Made by a program: the position numbers and the translations under genes. From Rickettsiales bacterium (GTDB lineage Bacteria; Pseudomonadota; Alphaproteobacteria; Rickettsiales; UBA1997): DNA of 8,337 bases. The notes beneath the pieces were generated by a model. The model was not told the origin of the DNA. It did not search any database and saw only the letters and a program-made list of their open reading frames with translations. Numbering within the stretch: the first letter of the stretch is position 1; each line of letters opens with the position of its first letter. The stretch covers positions 1 through 8,337 of the forward strand of contig CANMEW010000058.1 in the NCBI GenBank assembly GCA_947496905.1, in the 5' to 3' direction. Shown piece after piece: positions 1 through 6,317 of the stretch.

Positions 1-1603
1 GCTTTTCCACAAAAGCCCTTTGTTCGGCATTTAGATCTGGTGCAATTCTTTGCGATTGAAGCTTATCCATCTTGTCTAATTTTCTCCTCAGCTTTCCTAT
101 TCCTTCCCCACTGTCATTTATTTCCGCGAGCGCAGCTGCTTTTTTTTCTTCTAGCCGACTAATATCGAGACTGACTTTTTCTAGTGATTCACTGGCGCCA
201 AAAATAATTATTTTTGCGCCGCGATCTCGTAAGTTTCTAATGAAGTCATTTCTTTTTCGAGAGGTTGTTGACTCGCCATCCGTAACAAGAGTGTTGTTAA
301 AATCTTCCCCGTAAAAAAATGCCTCATCGAGCATTACTAGCTTTCGATCTAAATCTTTTTTGCTTCGGTCTGCAGGGGCGGTAAAAAGAACATCCTTTTC
401 AGCCTGAGAGCTGTTGAGATCAACTTGCAAAACTTTTTCAAATGGTCTGTTGCCAGAGCTGCTAGCGTAGTTTTCTTTGATTAGATTGGAGAGAAAAGTT
501 TTGCCGCTGCCTGCTGCGCCACGTACTTTTACGACTCCATTACCAGCCTCAACTGCCTGCAAAACTTCGAGCTGCTCACTTGAGAGTGATGCATCGATTC
601 TAAGGCCTTCAATTTTAGATACGAAAGGCTCCAGAGCTGGATTTTTCATCGCAAAATTTAACTCATTCCCGCCTCGTAAAGTTGTAGCCTGTTTTACGCA
701 TACATTTGCTGGGAAGGAGAATCTTTCGTTTAGAGCTTGTTGCGCTGCACCTAGAATTTCGTTGTTATTTGTGGAGAGAAGGACCTCTGGTTGTGTAACG
801 GATTTCGTTTTTGTGTTGAGAGTGTACGATCTGCTGGAGCCTTCTGCTTGCGCTATTGTTAGAGCAAGTTGTGTTGCCAAAGCATTTTTGTAGAAGACGA
901 ATGGGACAGTCTCCTTTTTTTTGGCGTTGTCGTTGTCGTTGTCAAAAGTTTCGATTGAGTTTCGCAGTAGTCTGAAAAATGCAGCTTCGACATCATCGCC
1001 TCCACCAGAAGTGACGCGTTTTTGACCTGGAAAGTAAGTGCTTTTAATCTCCTCTAAATTTTGATCTGGAAAGTAAGTGCTTTTAATCTCCTCTAAATCA
1101 TCTGCAGATTTAGCCTCTCTAATACCATCAATAATAGATTTATTGGTAACGCGAAAAGCTGCGTCACCACTAATTCTTGCGGTGACAACTTTTCGCGCCT
1201 GGTGAGGTATATTGCTAATGTCGGTGTAAGCTTCAACTGTCGTGGTTTTGAAGTGAATATCAAGCAGATCATTCGTGACTAAACTGTGTAATGTGAAATT
1301 AAATTGATCAGCTGTTGGTGGATTTGAAGCTTTCGCTAACGCGTCTAATTGACCAGTGTAGGTTTGTGGATTTTCCTTATCCTTTGCGATCCAGCGCATG
1401 TCGCCATCAACAAATTTAGGAATGACTAATTCTCTTAGAGTGGCGCATTTTGAGGTGATTTGGAGTGGGGCGATTTCTGAAGTTGTTGCGACTTTGGCTT
1501 TCAATGGTTGCCGCTTTCGAGATGTTTGTTGAGGAGAAGTTGTCTGTACTTTTAGGAGGCTTTGAGATGGAGCAGCTTTCTTCCCTTTTTCAGAATTAGG
1601 CAT
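1..1603 (-). CDS. Partial large P-loop NTPase, RecD/superfamily 1 helicase-like (3' end beyond left edge)
   Basis: The frame is open from an ATG at 1603-1601 to the left edge, giving 534 residues with no stop. Residues 1-55 are polar and low in complexity, and roughly 56-330 are of no family I recognise. Around 339-352 there is a Q-like motif (SSEQLEVLQAVEAG), followed by Walker A GAAGSGKT at 362-369 and a Walker B-like KLVMLDEA at 421-428. IIIFGASES at 465-473 sits where motif III of SF1 helicases would be. This order and spacing resemble RecD/TraA-type ATPase domains. Residues 475-520 are charged and probably helical or coiled coil. A 13-residue tandem duplication lies at 170-195 and an Asp-Asn run at 221-226. 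No clear Shine-Dalgarno precedes the ATG. The gene lies 55 bp after the unknown acidic gene and may be co-transcribed with it. The P-loop call is firm; helicase activity is inference, because the later SF1 motifs would be outside the window. Confidence 0.8.
   Translation of the reverse strand, partial: MPNSEKGKKAAPSQSLLKVQTTSPQQTSRKRQPLKAKVATTSEIAPLQITSKCATLRELVIPKFVDGDMRWIAKDKENPQTYTGQLDALAKASNPPTADQFNFTLHSLVTNDLLDIHFKTTTVEAYTDISNIPHQARKVVTARISGDAAFRVTNKSIIDGIREAKSADDLEEIKSTYFPDQNLEEIKSTYFPGQKRVTSGGGDDVEAAFFRLLRNSIETFDNDNDNAKKKETVPFVFYKNALATQLALTIAQAEGSSRSYTLNTKTKSVTQPEVLLSTNNNEILGAAQQALNERFSFPANVCVKQATTLRGGNELNFAMKNPALEPFVSKIEGLRIDASLSSEQLEVLQAVEAGNGVVKVRGAAGSGKTFLSNLIKENYASSSGNRPFEKVLQVDLNSSQAEKDVLFTAPADRSKKDLDRKLVMLDEAFFYGEDFNNTLVTDGESTTSRKRNDFIRNLRDRGAKIIIFGASESLEKVSLDISRLEEKKAAALAEINDSGEGIGKLRRKLDKMDKLQSQRIAPDLNAEQRAFVEK
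926..943. repeat. Hexanucleotide microsatellite, three GTTGTC units
   Basis: Three perfect tandem copies of GTTGTC encode an Asp-Asn dipeptide repeat (residues 221-226) in the minus-strand P-loop protein. It sits in a polar segment just before a lysine run, probably a flexible linker. Changes in unit number would keep the reading frame. Confidence 0.85.
1021..1098. repeat. 39-bp in-frame tandem duplication inside the P-loop protein gene
   Basis: Two adjacent 39-bp units (1021-1059 and 1060-1098) match at 38 of 39 positions; they differ at 1026 (c) and 1065 (t). Thirty-nine is a multiple of three, so the frame is kept and the protein carries LEEIKSTYFPDQN followed by LEEIKSTYFPGQK (residues 170-195). 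The single base difference gives Asp versus Gly. The near identity at DNA level suggests a recent slippage or unequal-crossover event. Confidence 0.95.
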
Positions 1604-1658
1604 TTTCAAAAATTTTAATTACGGTGTGCTGGGTTTTAATCCATCAGTAGCTTAATGG
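1604..1658. other. 55-bp intergenic spacer before the P-loop gene
   Basis: This short AT-rich gap separates the stop of the unknown acidic gene from the ATG of the P-loop gene. I see no Shine-Dalgarno sequence; the bases just before the ATG are A/T runs. There is only a weak imperfect inverted repeat around 1638-1662 and no U-tract after it, so nothing here argues for a transcription stop. Read-through and co-transcription are plausible but not shown. Confidence 0.5.
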
Positions 1659-2981
1659 TTATTGCCCAACATCCAAAGCATGCAAAGAATTGGCAGTTCT
1701 TTCTAATCCTGTTGTTGCAGCGATTATTTTTTCACCTTCTGCAGCGGTAAATTTGTTTGTGGCTTTTCCGGCTTCGGTGGATGTTGCCGCTTCGTCTGCC
1801 GCTGAAGGAGAGGCGCTATTTTCATCTGAAAGTTCTACCACCACATCCTCTTCTGTTTCTGCCAAAGCCCTGAAATGCCCGTCCCACTCACTTTTCCACT
1901 CACCAGATTTTTTCTCAAATTTTGAATCGGTTTTTGGTTTTGCGTTCGTGCCGAAAAATTCTGATGCCGAAAGGTAAAAGCCAAGAGCGCAGAGCCTGTT
2001 GAGTGGCGCTGGGGTTAAAAATAAAATTGTGGAGGAGGCAAAGAAAATTCCTGATTTTAGAACCTCGTCCGCAGCCATTTTTACTGCTTGAAGCTCTTTT
2101 TTGGAAATGCATCCAATCATCACGCCGCCTATTGTGATTGCGGCTTCTTCCTCATTTTTTTCTGACGATTGCTCTGTTTCAAGCTCTACCTCTTGGACTT
2201 CCGAAGCTTCTGGTGCTGCAGGAGGAGGGACTTCTTTTGGCGCTTCGTCTTCAGGCTTCTCGTCATTACCAAATAATTTTGCTGCCGCGGCGGCTCTCTC
2301 CTCGCTATTTTCTTCTTCGTCTAGGGTCGCTCTTGAAGCAATGATGGATTGATTTCTAGCATCGGTCGCAAGCTCTGCCAAATCTGCTGGAGGAGGTGCG
2401 TTAGTCTGCTCAGAAAATAAAATTGCGGCTGACAGTTTGTTGATTGCGGCTTTTAGTGGGTCACAGATGGCGTCATCAACATTGACGGCGAAAGCGGCGC
2501 CGAATGCAGCCGTTTCTGCGTCGCCTTCTTGCTCAAAATATTTTTTAAAATGCGTAACGAGGGAGGTGAGGGCGGTGGCTTTTTTCTCGAGAGTAACCTC
2601 GTCAGTTCCTTCATACTCTAGAACCGCCAATATTGATGCGGTGAAAATTTTTAGCCCATCACTATTTCCGCTCCTGCTCCGAAGAAGATTTATTTCAGCT
2701 ATTTTTTCTTCGTCAGTTTTTGGATTTAGCGCTGCGTCAGCGGCGTAAAATGGATTGCCGTCTGAAGATGTAGAGGTGGTGGAGTTGAGGATTTCGCAAA
2801 TTTTTTGGTAAGTCGCTTTTTCAGCTTCTTGGTTGGAGAGAGGCTGTTGTTCAATTGCGCTTGCCGCGATCTCTTTGATTGCAATTTTTCCGCGAAGTAA
2901 GGCCGCATTTATTGCGGAAGATGGTAGATCGTCAGTAGCTTGAGTTACTTCTGACAAAATATCCGCCACCTTGCTGTCCAT
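1659..2981 (-). CDS. Unknown 440-residue acidic protein with a central hydrophobic stretch
   Basis: I do not recognise a family. Residues 1-215 are Ala-rich and look helical. Residues 221-280 form a strongly acidic linker with Pro/Ala/Glu-rich low complexity (for example PKEVPPPAAPEAS around 248-260). Residues 281-292 are apolar, and 309-345 hold a hydrophobic block (SGIFFASSTILFLTPAP, then NRLCALGFYLSASEFF) that could be one membrane segment or a hairpin. The C-terminal 100 residues are again acidic and Ala/Thr/Ser-rich. There is no N-terminal signal peptide. The ATG lies two bases after the dapD stop, so translation is probably coupled to dapD; no other good ribosome site is visible. The long uninterrupted frame and tight junction support a real gene. 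A host-directed or surface role is possible but unsupported. Together with the P-loop gene downstream it forms an accessory-looking pair. Confidence 0.75.
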   Translation of the reverse strand: MDSKVADILSEVTQATDDLPSSAINAALLRGKIAIKEIAASAIEQQPLSNQEAEKATYQKICEILNSTTSTSSDGNPFYAADAALNPKTDEEKIAEINLLRSRSGNSDGLKIFTASILAVLEYEGTDEVTLEKKATALTSLVTHFKKYFEQEGDAETAAFGAAFAVNVDDAICDPLKAAINKLSAAILFSEQTNAPPPADLAELATDARNQSIIASRATLDEEENSEERAAAAAKLFGNDEKPEDEAPKEVPPPAAPEASEVQEVELETEQSSEKNEEEAAITIGGVMIGCISKKELQAVKMAADEVLKSGIFFASSTILFLTPAPLNRLCALGFYLSASEFFGTNAKPKTDSKFEKKSGEWKSEWDGHFRALAETEEDVVVELSDENSASPSAADEAATSTEAGKATNKFTAAEGEKIIAATTGLERTANSLHALDVGQ

Positions 2982-2983
2982 GA

Positions 2984-3823
2984 TTAATCTCTCAGTAATT
3001 CATTCACCGAGGTTTTGGAGCGAGTTTTTTCGTCGACTTTTTTGACGATGATGGCGGCGTAAAGTGAGACATTTTTGTCGCCTTTTTGCGAGGCGATATT
3101 GCCGGGAACCACAACGGAATAAGCGGGAACGCGGCCGTAAAAAACCTCACCACTTTCGCGGTCAATAATTTTTGTTGATGCGCCAATGTAGACACCCATT
3201 GAGATCACCGAGCCGGTTTCAACAATTACACCTTCGGCAATTTCACTGCGCGCGCCAATGAAACAATTGTTTTCGATGATTACCGGATTTGCCTGCAAAG
3301 GCTCGAGCACTCCGCCAATTCCAGCGCCGCCAGAAATGTGGCAATTTTTTCCAATTTGCGCGCAAGAACCAACTGTCGCCCAAGTGTCGATCATTGTGCC
3401 TTCATCAACGTAGGCACCGAGATTCACAAAAGATGGAAGTAAAACTACATTGCGCGCGATGAAGGCGGAGTAGCGCACAACTGCACCAGCAACAACACGA
3501 AAGCCAGATTTTTTGAAATCATCCTCGGTCCAGTTAGCGAATTTTAGTGGCACTTTGTCGAAGTGGGTGAGGGCGTTGCCAGCTAGAGATTGCTGCTTGC
3601 TCAAGAAGTTGTCGTTGAGTTTGAATGAAAGTAAAATCGTTTTTTTGATCCACTGATTCACCTGCCAAGCGCCGTCAATTTTTTCGCAAATTCTGATTTG
3701 ACCAGAATCTAGTAGAGACAGAGTTTGATTGACCGCATCGCGTATTTCGCCTTGCGTGCCTAGGTTAATTTCTGCTCTTTTTTCAAAGGCATTTTCGATT
3801 ATTGCTGCGAGATTTTTTGTCAT
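2984..3823 (-). CDS. dapD: 2,3,4,5-tetrahydropyridine-2,6-dicarboxylate N-succinyltransferase
   Basis: DapD transfers succinyl from succinyl-CoA to tetrahydrodipicolinate in the succinylase branch of lysine/meso-diaminopimelate synthesis, a cytoplasmic step that feeds peptidoglycan. At 279 residues it is close to the usual length of about 274. An N-terminal helical domain covers roughly 1-100. A left-handed beta-helix of hexapeptide repeats follows, with the family signatures VVLLPSFVNLGAYVDEGTMI (126-145), DTWATVGSCAQIG (146-158), ISGGAGIGGVLEP (163-175) and IGARSEIAEG (189-198). Asp146 and Glu194 lie where the catalytic acidic residues of the family sit. The C-terminus ends in a coil with VPGNIASQKG. 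The start ATG gives the expected N-terminus, although no Shine-Dalgarno is evident before it. It is preceded by a 92-bp gap with two hairpins and followed after 2 bp by the unknown acidic gene. Confidence 0.97.
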   Translation of the reverse strand: MTKNLAAIIENAFEKRAEINLGTQGEIRDAVNQTLSLLDSGQIRICEKIDGAWQVNQWIKKTILLSFKLNDNFLSKQQSLAGNALTHFDKVPLKFANWTEDDFKKSGFRVVAGAVVRYSAFIARNVVLLPSFVNLGAYVDEGTMIDTWATVGSCAQIGKNCHISGGAGIGGVLEPLQANPVIIENNCFIGARSEIAEGVIVETGSVISMGVYIGASTKIIDRESGEVFYGRVPAYSVVVPGNIASQKGDKNVSLYAAIIVKKVDEKTRSKTSVNELLRD

Positions 3824-3851
3824 TGTTTTGATTGGAATAATGAATCACCCG

Positions 3852-3903
3852 ACTTGAGTCGCGCTTTGCGTCTCCTCAAGCCACCCTCTTTTGCAAAGAG
3901 GGT
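3852..3903. repeat. Two adjacent stem-loops between rluB and dapD
   Basis: The first is CTTGAG (3853-3858) paired with CTCAAG (3875-3880), with a GC-rich interior. The second is a perfect 9-bp stem, ACCCTCTTT (3883-3891) and AAAGAGGGT (3895-3903), with a 3-base loop. They begin 13 bp beyond the rluB stop and occupy most of the gap before dapD. Neither is followed by a U-run on the minus strand, so they are not classical intrinsic terminators. A dispersed palindromic repeat, or an mRNA-stabilising or attenuating structure, are alternatives. Confidence 0.7.
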
Positions 3904-3915
3904 TAGGAAGTGTGG

Positions 3916-4749
3916 TTAAAACTTAAATTCGCTCCCAAAGGAATTTTTTAGAACTGCTTTCGTAACTTCTTTAACCTGACCAACGGCTAAATCGTCGAGC
4001 TTGAATGGGCCGTAAGAAACGCGGATTAGGCGATTGACCTGCAAGCCGAAATATTCCATCACCTTCCTGATTTCGCGATTTTTTCCTTCCTCGAGAGAAA
4101 TTTTTAGCCAAGAGTTGGAGTCTTTTTCCACATCCACCTCAACCTTGATTGAGCCGTAGCGCACGCCGTCAATCCTGATTCCATTCTCTAATTTTTTTAG
4201 CCTTTCCATGTTTAGCTTGCCGAAAACACGAGCGCGATATTTTCGAACCCATTTATTTTTTGGCAGCTCCATGTAGCGCGACAAGGCGCCGTTTGTGGTT
4301 AAAAGTAAAAGCCCTTCGGTGTTGTAGTCGAGCCTTCCTACAGCAATTGTGCGCGGCAAATGCTTTGGCAGTAAATCGAAAATAGTTTTGCGATTGTGAG
4401 GATCCTTTGTCGTGGTCAAATACCCTTCCGGCTTGTGAAAAAGCCAAAGGCGGATCGGTTGTTTTGCATTGATCAGCTTGTCGTCAATTTTTACTGAATG
4501 GTCGGTGATGAATGTGGCGGGGCTGTCAATGGTTTTGCCGTTAACTTTAACTCTGCCTTCAGCGATTAATGCTTCAGCTTCGCGCCTAGAGCAGTGACCT
4601 GATTGAGCGATTAGCTTTGCAACTCGCAAACCTTTTTCTTCCTGACCTCTCTCTTCAAATTTTTTTCCAGAACCGCTTTTTTTAAAGGGCAATTGTTCAT
4701 CTGGTTCTGCATTTAAATCTTCCTGCAGGTCTAATTTTTCTTCGGTCAT
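3916..4749 (-). CDS. rluB: rRNA pseudouridine synthase, RsuA/RluB/E/F family (RluB-like)
   Basis: This enzyme isomerises a uridine in ribosomal RNA to pseudouridine; RluB acts on 23S rRNA helix 80 in E. coli. Of its 277 residues, 1-40 are a charged extension. Residues 41-90 form an S4 RNA-binding domain (RVAKLIAQSGHCSRREAEAL). The catalytic domain carries the family motif GRLDYNTEGLLLLTTNG (138-154) with catalytic Asp141, and FHKPEGYLTT (104-113). The C-terminal signature EGKNREIRKVM (221-231) with VNRLIRVSYGPF (238-249) fits RluB better than RsuA, but the exact target base is inferred. Its ATG overlaps the stop of the upstream amidotransferase-like gene by 4 bp (ATGA), implying translational coupling. 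Two hairpins follow the gene. Confidence 0.93.
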   Translation of the reverse strand: MTEEKLDLQEDLNAEPDEQLPFKKSGSGKKFEERGQEEKGLRVAKLIAQSGHCSRREAEALIAEGRVKVNGKTIDSPATFITDHSVKIDDKLINAKQPIRLWLFHKPEGYLTTTKDPHNRKTIFDLLPKHLPRTIAVGRLDYNTEGLLLLTTNGALSRYMELPKNKWVRKYRARVFGKLNMERLKKLENGIRIDGVRYGSIKVEVDVEKDSNSWLKISLEEGKNREIRKVMEYFGLQVNRLIRVSYGPFKLDDLAVGQVKEVTKAVLKNSFGSEFKF

Positions 4750-5504
4750 TTTGTGTTTTTGTAAATTTTTGCTGCGGTAACGAAGGCTTCGAAAATTTTT
4801 TTGTCAGCGGGAGAAACTTCGAATTCTGGATGCCATTGCACGCCGATGCAAAATGGGTGGTTAGTTTTTTCAACGGCTTCAATTACGCCGTCAGATGCAT
4901 GAGCGCAGGCTTTTAACCCGCTTCCTACTTGCTTTGCCGCCTGATGATGCGATGAATTAGTTTTGATTTTCTCCTCGCCAATGATTGAAAAAAGTTGAGA
5001 ATTTTTTGTAATCTCAACCTCGTGGTAAGGGGTGTGGTAGTTGTTGAACCCTTCAACATGGCTTTGTTCGTGATTCATGAATTTCCCTTCGTCAGGAACA
5101 TGTTGAATCACTTTGCCGCCGTGCAAAACATTAATTAATTGCATGCCGTTGCAAATGCCAAAAAGTGGGAGCTGCATTTTTACCGCCTCAAGACAGAGGT
5201 GATGCTCGAACTCTTCCCGAACATCATTCAGCTTTACAGTTGGATGAATTTCTTCTTCGCCGTAACGCTTGGGATGAATGTCGAAATATCCGCCAACAAT
5301 CATCAGTCCATCGAGAGAGGCTAGGTAAGAATCGATTAGGTCGTAGTCGTAGGTGAGCATGATTGCAGCGCCACCAGCCTTGTTGATCATCTCGACGTAA
5401 TTGGCGCGTAGGGCGTAATAATTACGAGTTGAGTAGCCATTCTCGCAGCCTTCTTTGTAGTCAGGAACTATTCCGATTAATGGCTTGGTCTCGTGTTTGA
5501 TCAT
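4746..5504 (-). CDS. Class I glutamine amidotransferase-like gamma-glutamyl hydrolase (peptidase C26)
   Basis: The 252-residue protein belongs to the peptidase C26 group, which hydrolyses gamma-glutamyl bonds (for example PuuD, which releases GABA from gamma-glutamyl-GABA). It starts with the typical KPLIGIVPDY segment (7-16). The oxyanion region is LMIVGGYFDIHPKRYG (67-82), the nucleophile elbow GICNGMQLINV (116-126) carries Cys118, NSSHHQ lies at 183-188, and QWHPE at 223-227 supplies His225 and Glu227. The triad is thus complete. The common Arg after the nucleophile is Asn119 here. No synthetase domain or puu genes are nearby, so the substrate is unknown; gamma-glutamyl amines or folates are possible. 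It is translationally coupled to rluB, with no obvious functional link. No clear Shine-Dalgarno precedes the ATG, and the upstream region is a repeat. Confidence 0.9.
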   Translation of the reverse strand: MIKHETKPLIGIVPDYKEGCENGYSTRNYYALRANYVEMINKAGGAAIMLTYDYDLIDSYLASLDGLMIVGGYFDIHPKRYGEEEIHPTVKLNDVREEFEHHLCLEAVKMQLPLFGICNGMQLINVLHGGKVIQHVPDEGKFMNHEQSHVEGFNNYHTPYHEVEITKNSQLFSIIGEEKIKTNSSHHQAAKQVGSGLKACAHASDGVIEAVEKTNHPFCIGVQWHPEFEVSPADKKIFEAFVTAAKIYKNTK

Positions 5505-5518
5505 GTGATACCGAATCT

Positions 5519-5709
5519 AATTTTTAGAGGCGCTCTGAAGTTGAGGTGTTACAGGGAACCTCTAAAAAGGAACCTCTGAAAAACCATCTTTTCCGGAAAT
5601 TTTGTCGTTACCAAATTTTTTCGCGAGCACGTACATCAAGGTACGCTTTCCTGCTCAAAAATTTGGTAACGAAGAAATTACCGAAAAAAGCAATTTTTAG
5701 AGGTGTCCT
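5519..5709. repeat. Composite palindromic repeat filling the lipoprotein-hydrolase intergenic region
   Basis: Two nested inverted repeats lie side by side. The first is a perfect 10-bp pair, 5521-5530 with 5559-5568. The second is a long hairpin from 5572 to 5704. It has an outer 11-bp stem (one G-T pair), imperfect middle arms, a perfect 15-bp core stem (5606-5620 with 5657-5671), then GAGCA/TGCTC (5625-5629, 5652-5656) and CGTAC/GTACG (5630-5634, 5641-5645) around the loop ATCAAG. The motif CCTCT-purine-AAAA recurs at each arm end and tandemly at 5559-5568 and 5573-5582. The element touches the lipoprotein stop codon at one end and ends about 14 bp before the hydrolase ATG. It resembles palindromic elements of intracellular alphaproteobacteria; no known family is claimed. 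Confidence 0.85.
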
Positions 5710-6310
5710 ACAGCGAGAACGGGTAGATGACTATTTTTCCGATTAGTAGAACCGCATCTAGTGTGACAGCGATTGGCGTGACTGCAGCTTTACCGACACC
5801 CTTCATCAAGCTGGAGTCGCTGTAGTAGATGGGAATTTTGTAAGATGTATTGATGTTGGAAGAGTTCTGGAACTTGTCTCCCAAATATTTTGCTGAGTAC
5901 CTTCTGCCCTCAAGCTTTATTCTGATCGAAAGTTCATCTTTTGTATTTGGCTTCAATCCAACGCTCCACAAGGCGGCGATGTCTTCCGGCGGTAAAATGC
6001 TGAATGGACCTTCAATCACAAAAAATCCCTTTACGTCATTATTTGAATCTAGTTTGAGATGCGTCTTTTCTCTGTTGAGAGTCAAAATGCCTTTTTGCCC
6101 AAGGGATAAAATTATTTTTAGCACTCCTGAATTGTCGGTGAATACGTAGTGGTAATCAGTGCCGATTAGCACGACATACCTTCCGTCGCTGCCCGCAAAA
6201 AATTTGTCGATTCTTTCTTCGTAGCTTTTGTCGCCCCAAAGAGACTTGGTGATGCAAGAGCTGAGAAGAAGGGTGATTACTAGGCAGGAAAGTAAATTTC
6301 TGAAAGTCAT
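5708..6310 (-). CDS. Small predicted lipoprotein with hydrophobic C-terminus, family unclear
   Basis: The 200-residue protein starts with a lipoprotein signal: positively charged Arg4, a hydrophobic core, and the lipobox LSSC at 16-19 with Cys19 as the lipidation site. The mature part opens with SLWGDKSYEERIDKFF (23-38) and VVLIGTDYHYVFTD (46-59), a beta-rich-looking segment. The last 25 residues (TPIAVTLDAVLLIGKIVIYPFSL, in two parts 178-190 and 191-200) are hydrophobic. A Pro-x-x-x-x-x-Asp pattern there recalls the C-terminus of YceK-like small lipoproteins, but this is only a resemblance. It begins 7 bp after the PstS-like gene, so the two are very likely co-transcribed. Its TAG stop overlaps the edge of the downstream palindromic repeat, which may have reshaped the C-terminus. 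The function is unknown. Confidence 0.85.
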   Translation of the reverse strand: MTFRNLLSCLVITLLLSSCITKSLWGDKSYEERIDKFFAGSDGRYVVLIGTDYHYVFTDNSGVLKIILSLGQKGILTLNREKTHLKLDSNNDVKGFFVIEGPFSILPPEDIAALWSVGLKPNTKDELSIRIKLEGRRYSAKYLGDKFQNSSNINTSYKIPIYYSDSSLMKGVGKAAVTPIAVTLDAVLLIGKIVIYPFSL

Positions 6311-6317
6311 TTCCGGT

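Noticed and set aside
72..893. Plus-strand open frames of 80 and 138 codons
   Set aside because: They lie opposite the uninterrupted minus-strand P-loop gene, whose motifs are recognisable; their translations have no coherent domain.
1021..1098. CRISPR-like or direct-repeat array
   Set aside because: Only two units with no spacers, inside a coding frame; it is a simple tandem duplication.
1638..1662. Possible terminator hairpin after the unknown acidic gene
   Set aside because: The stem is short and imperfect and no U-run follows on the minus strand.
1690..2748. Several plus-strand and minus-strand frames inside the unknown acidic gene
   Set aside because: Ser/Ala-rich or Lys/Arg-rich antisense and shifted readings of an Ala/Glu-rich gene; the 440-codon frame is much longer and is placed right after dapD.
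5546..5746. Plus-strand 66-codon frame across the intergenic repeat
   Set aside because: It reads through the arms of the inverted repeat and into the lipoprotein gene on the other strand; no ribosome site or family resemblance. Some palindromic elements do keep open frames, so it is noted but not called.
5850..6149. Plus-strand 99-codon frame
   Set aside because: Antisense to the lipoprotein gene, which has a clear lipobox and operon spacing.
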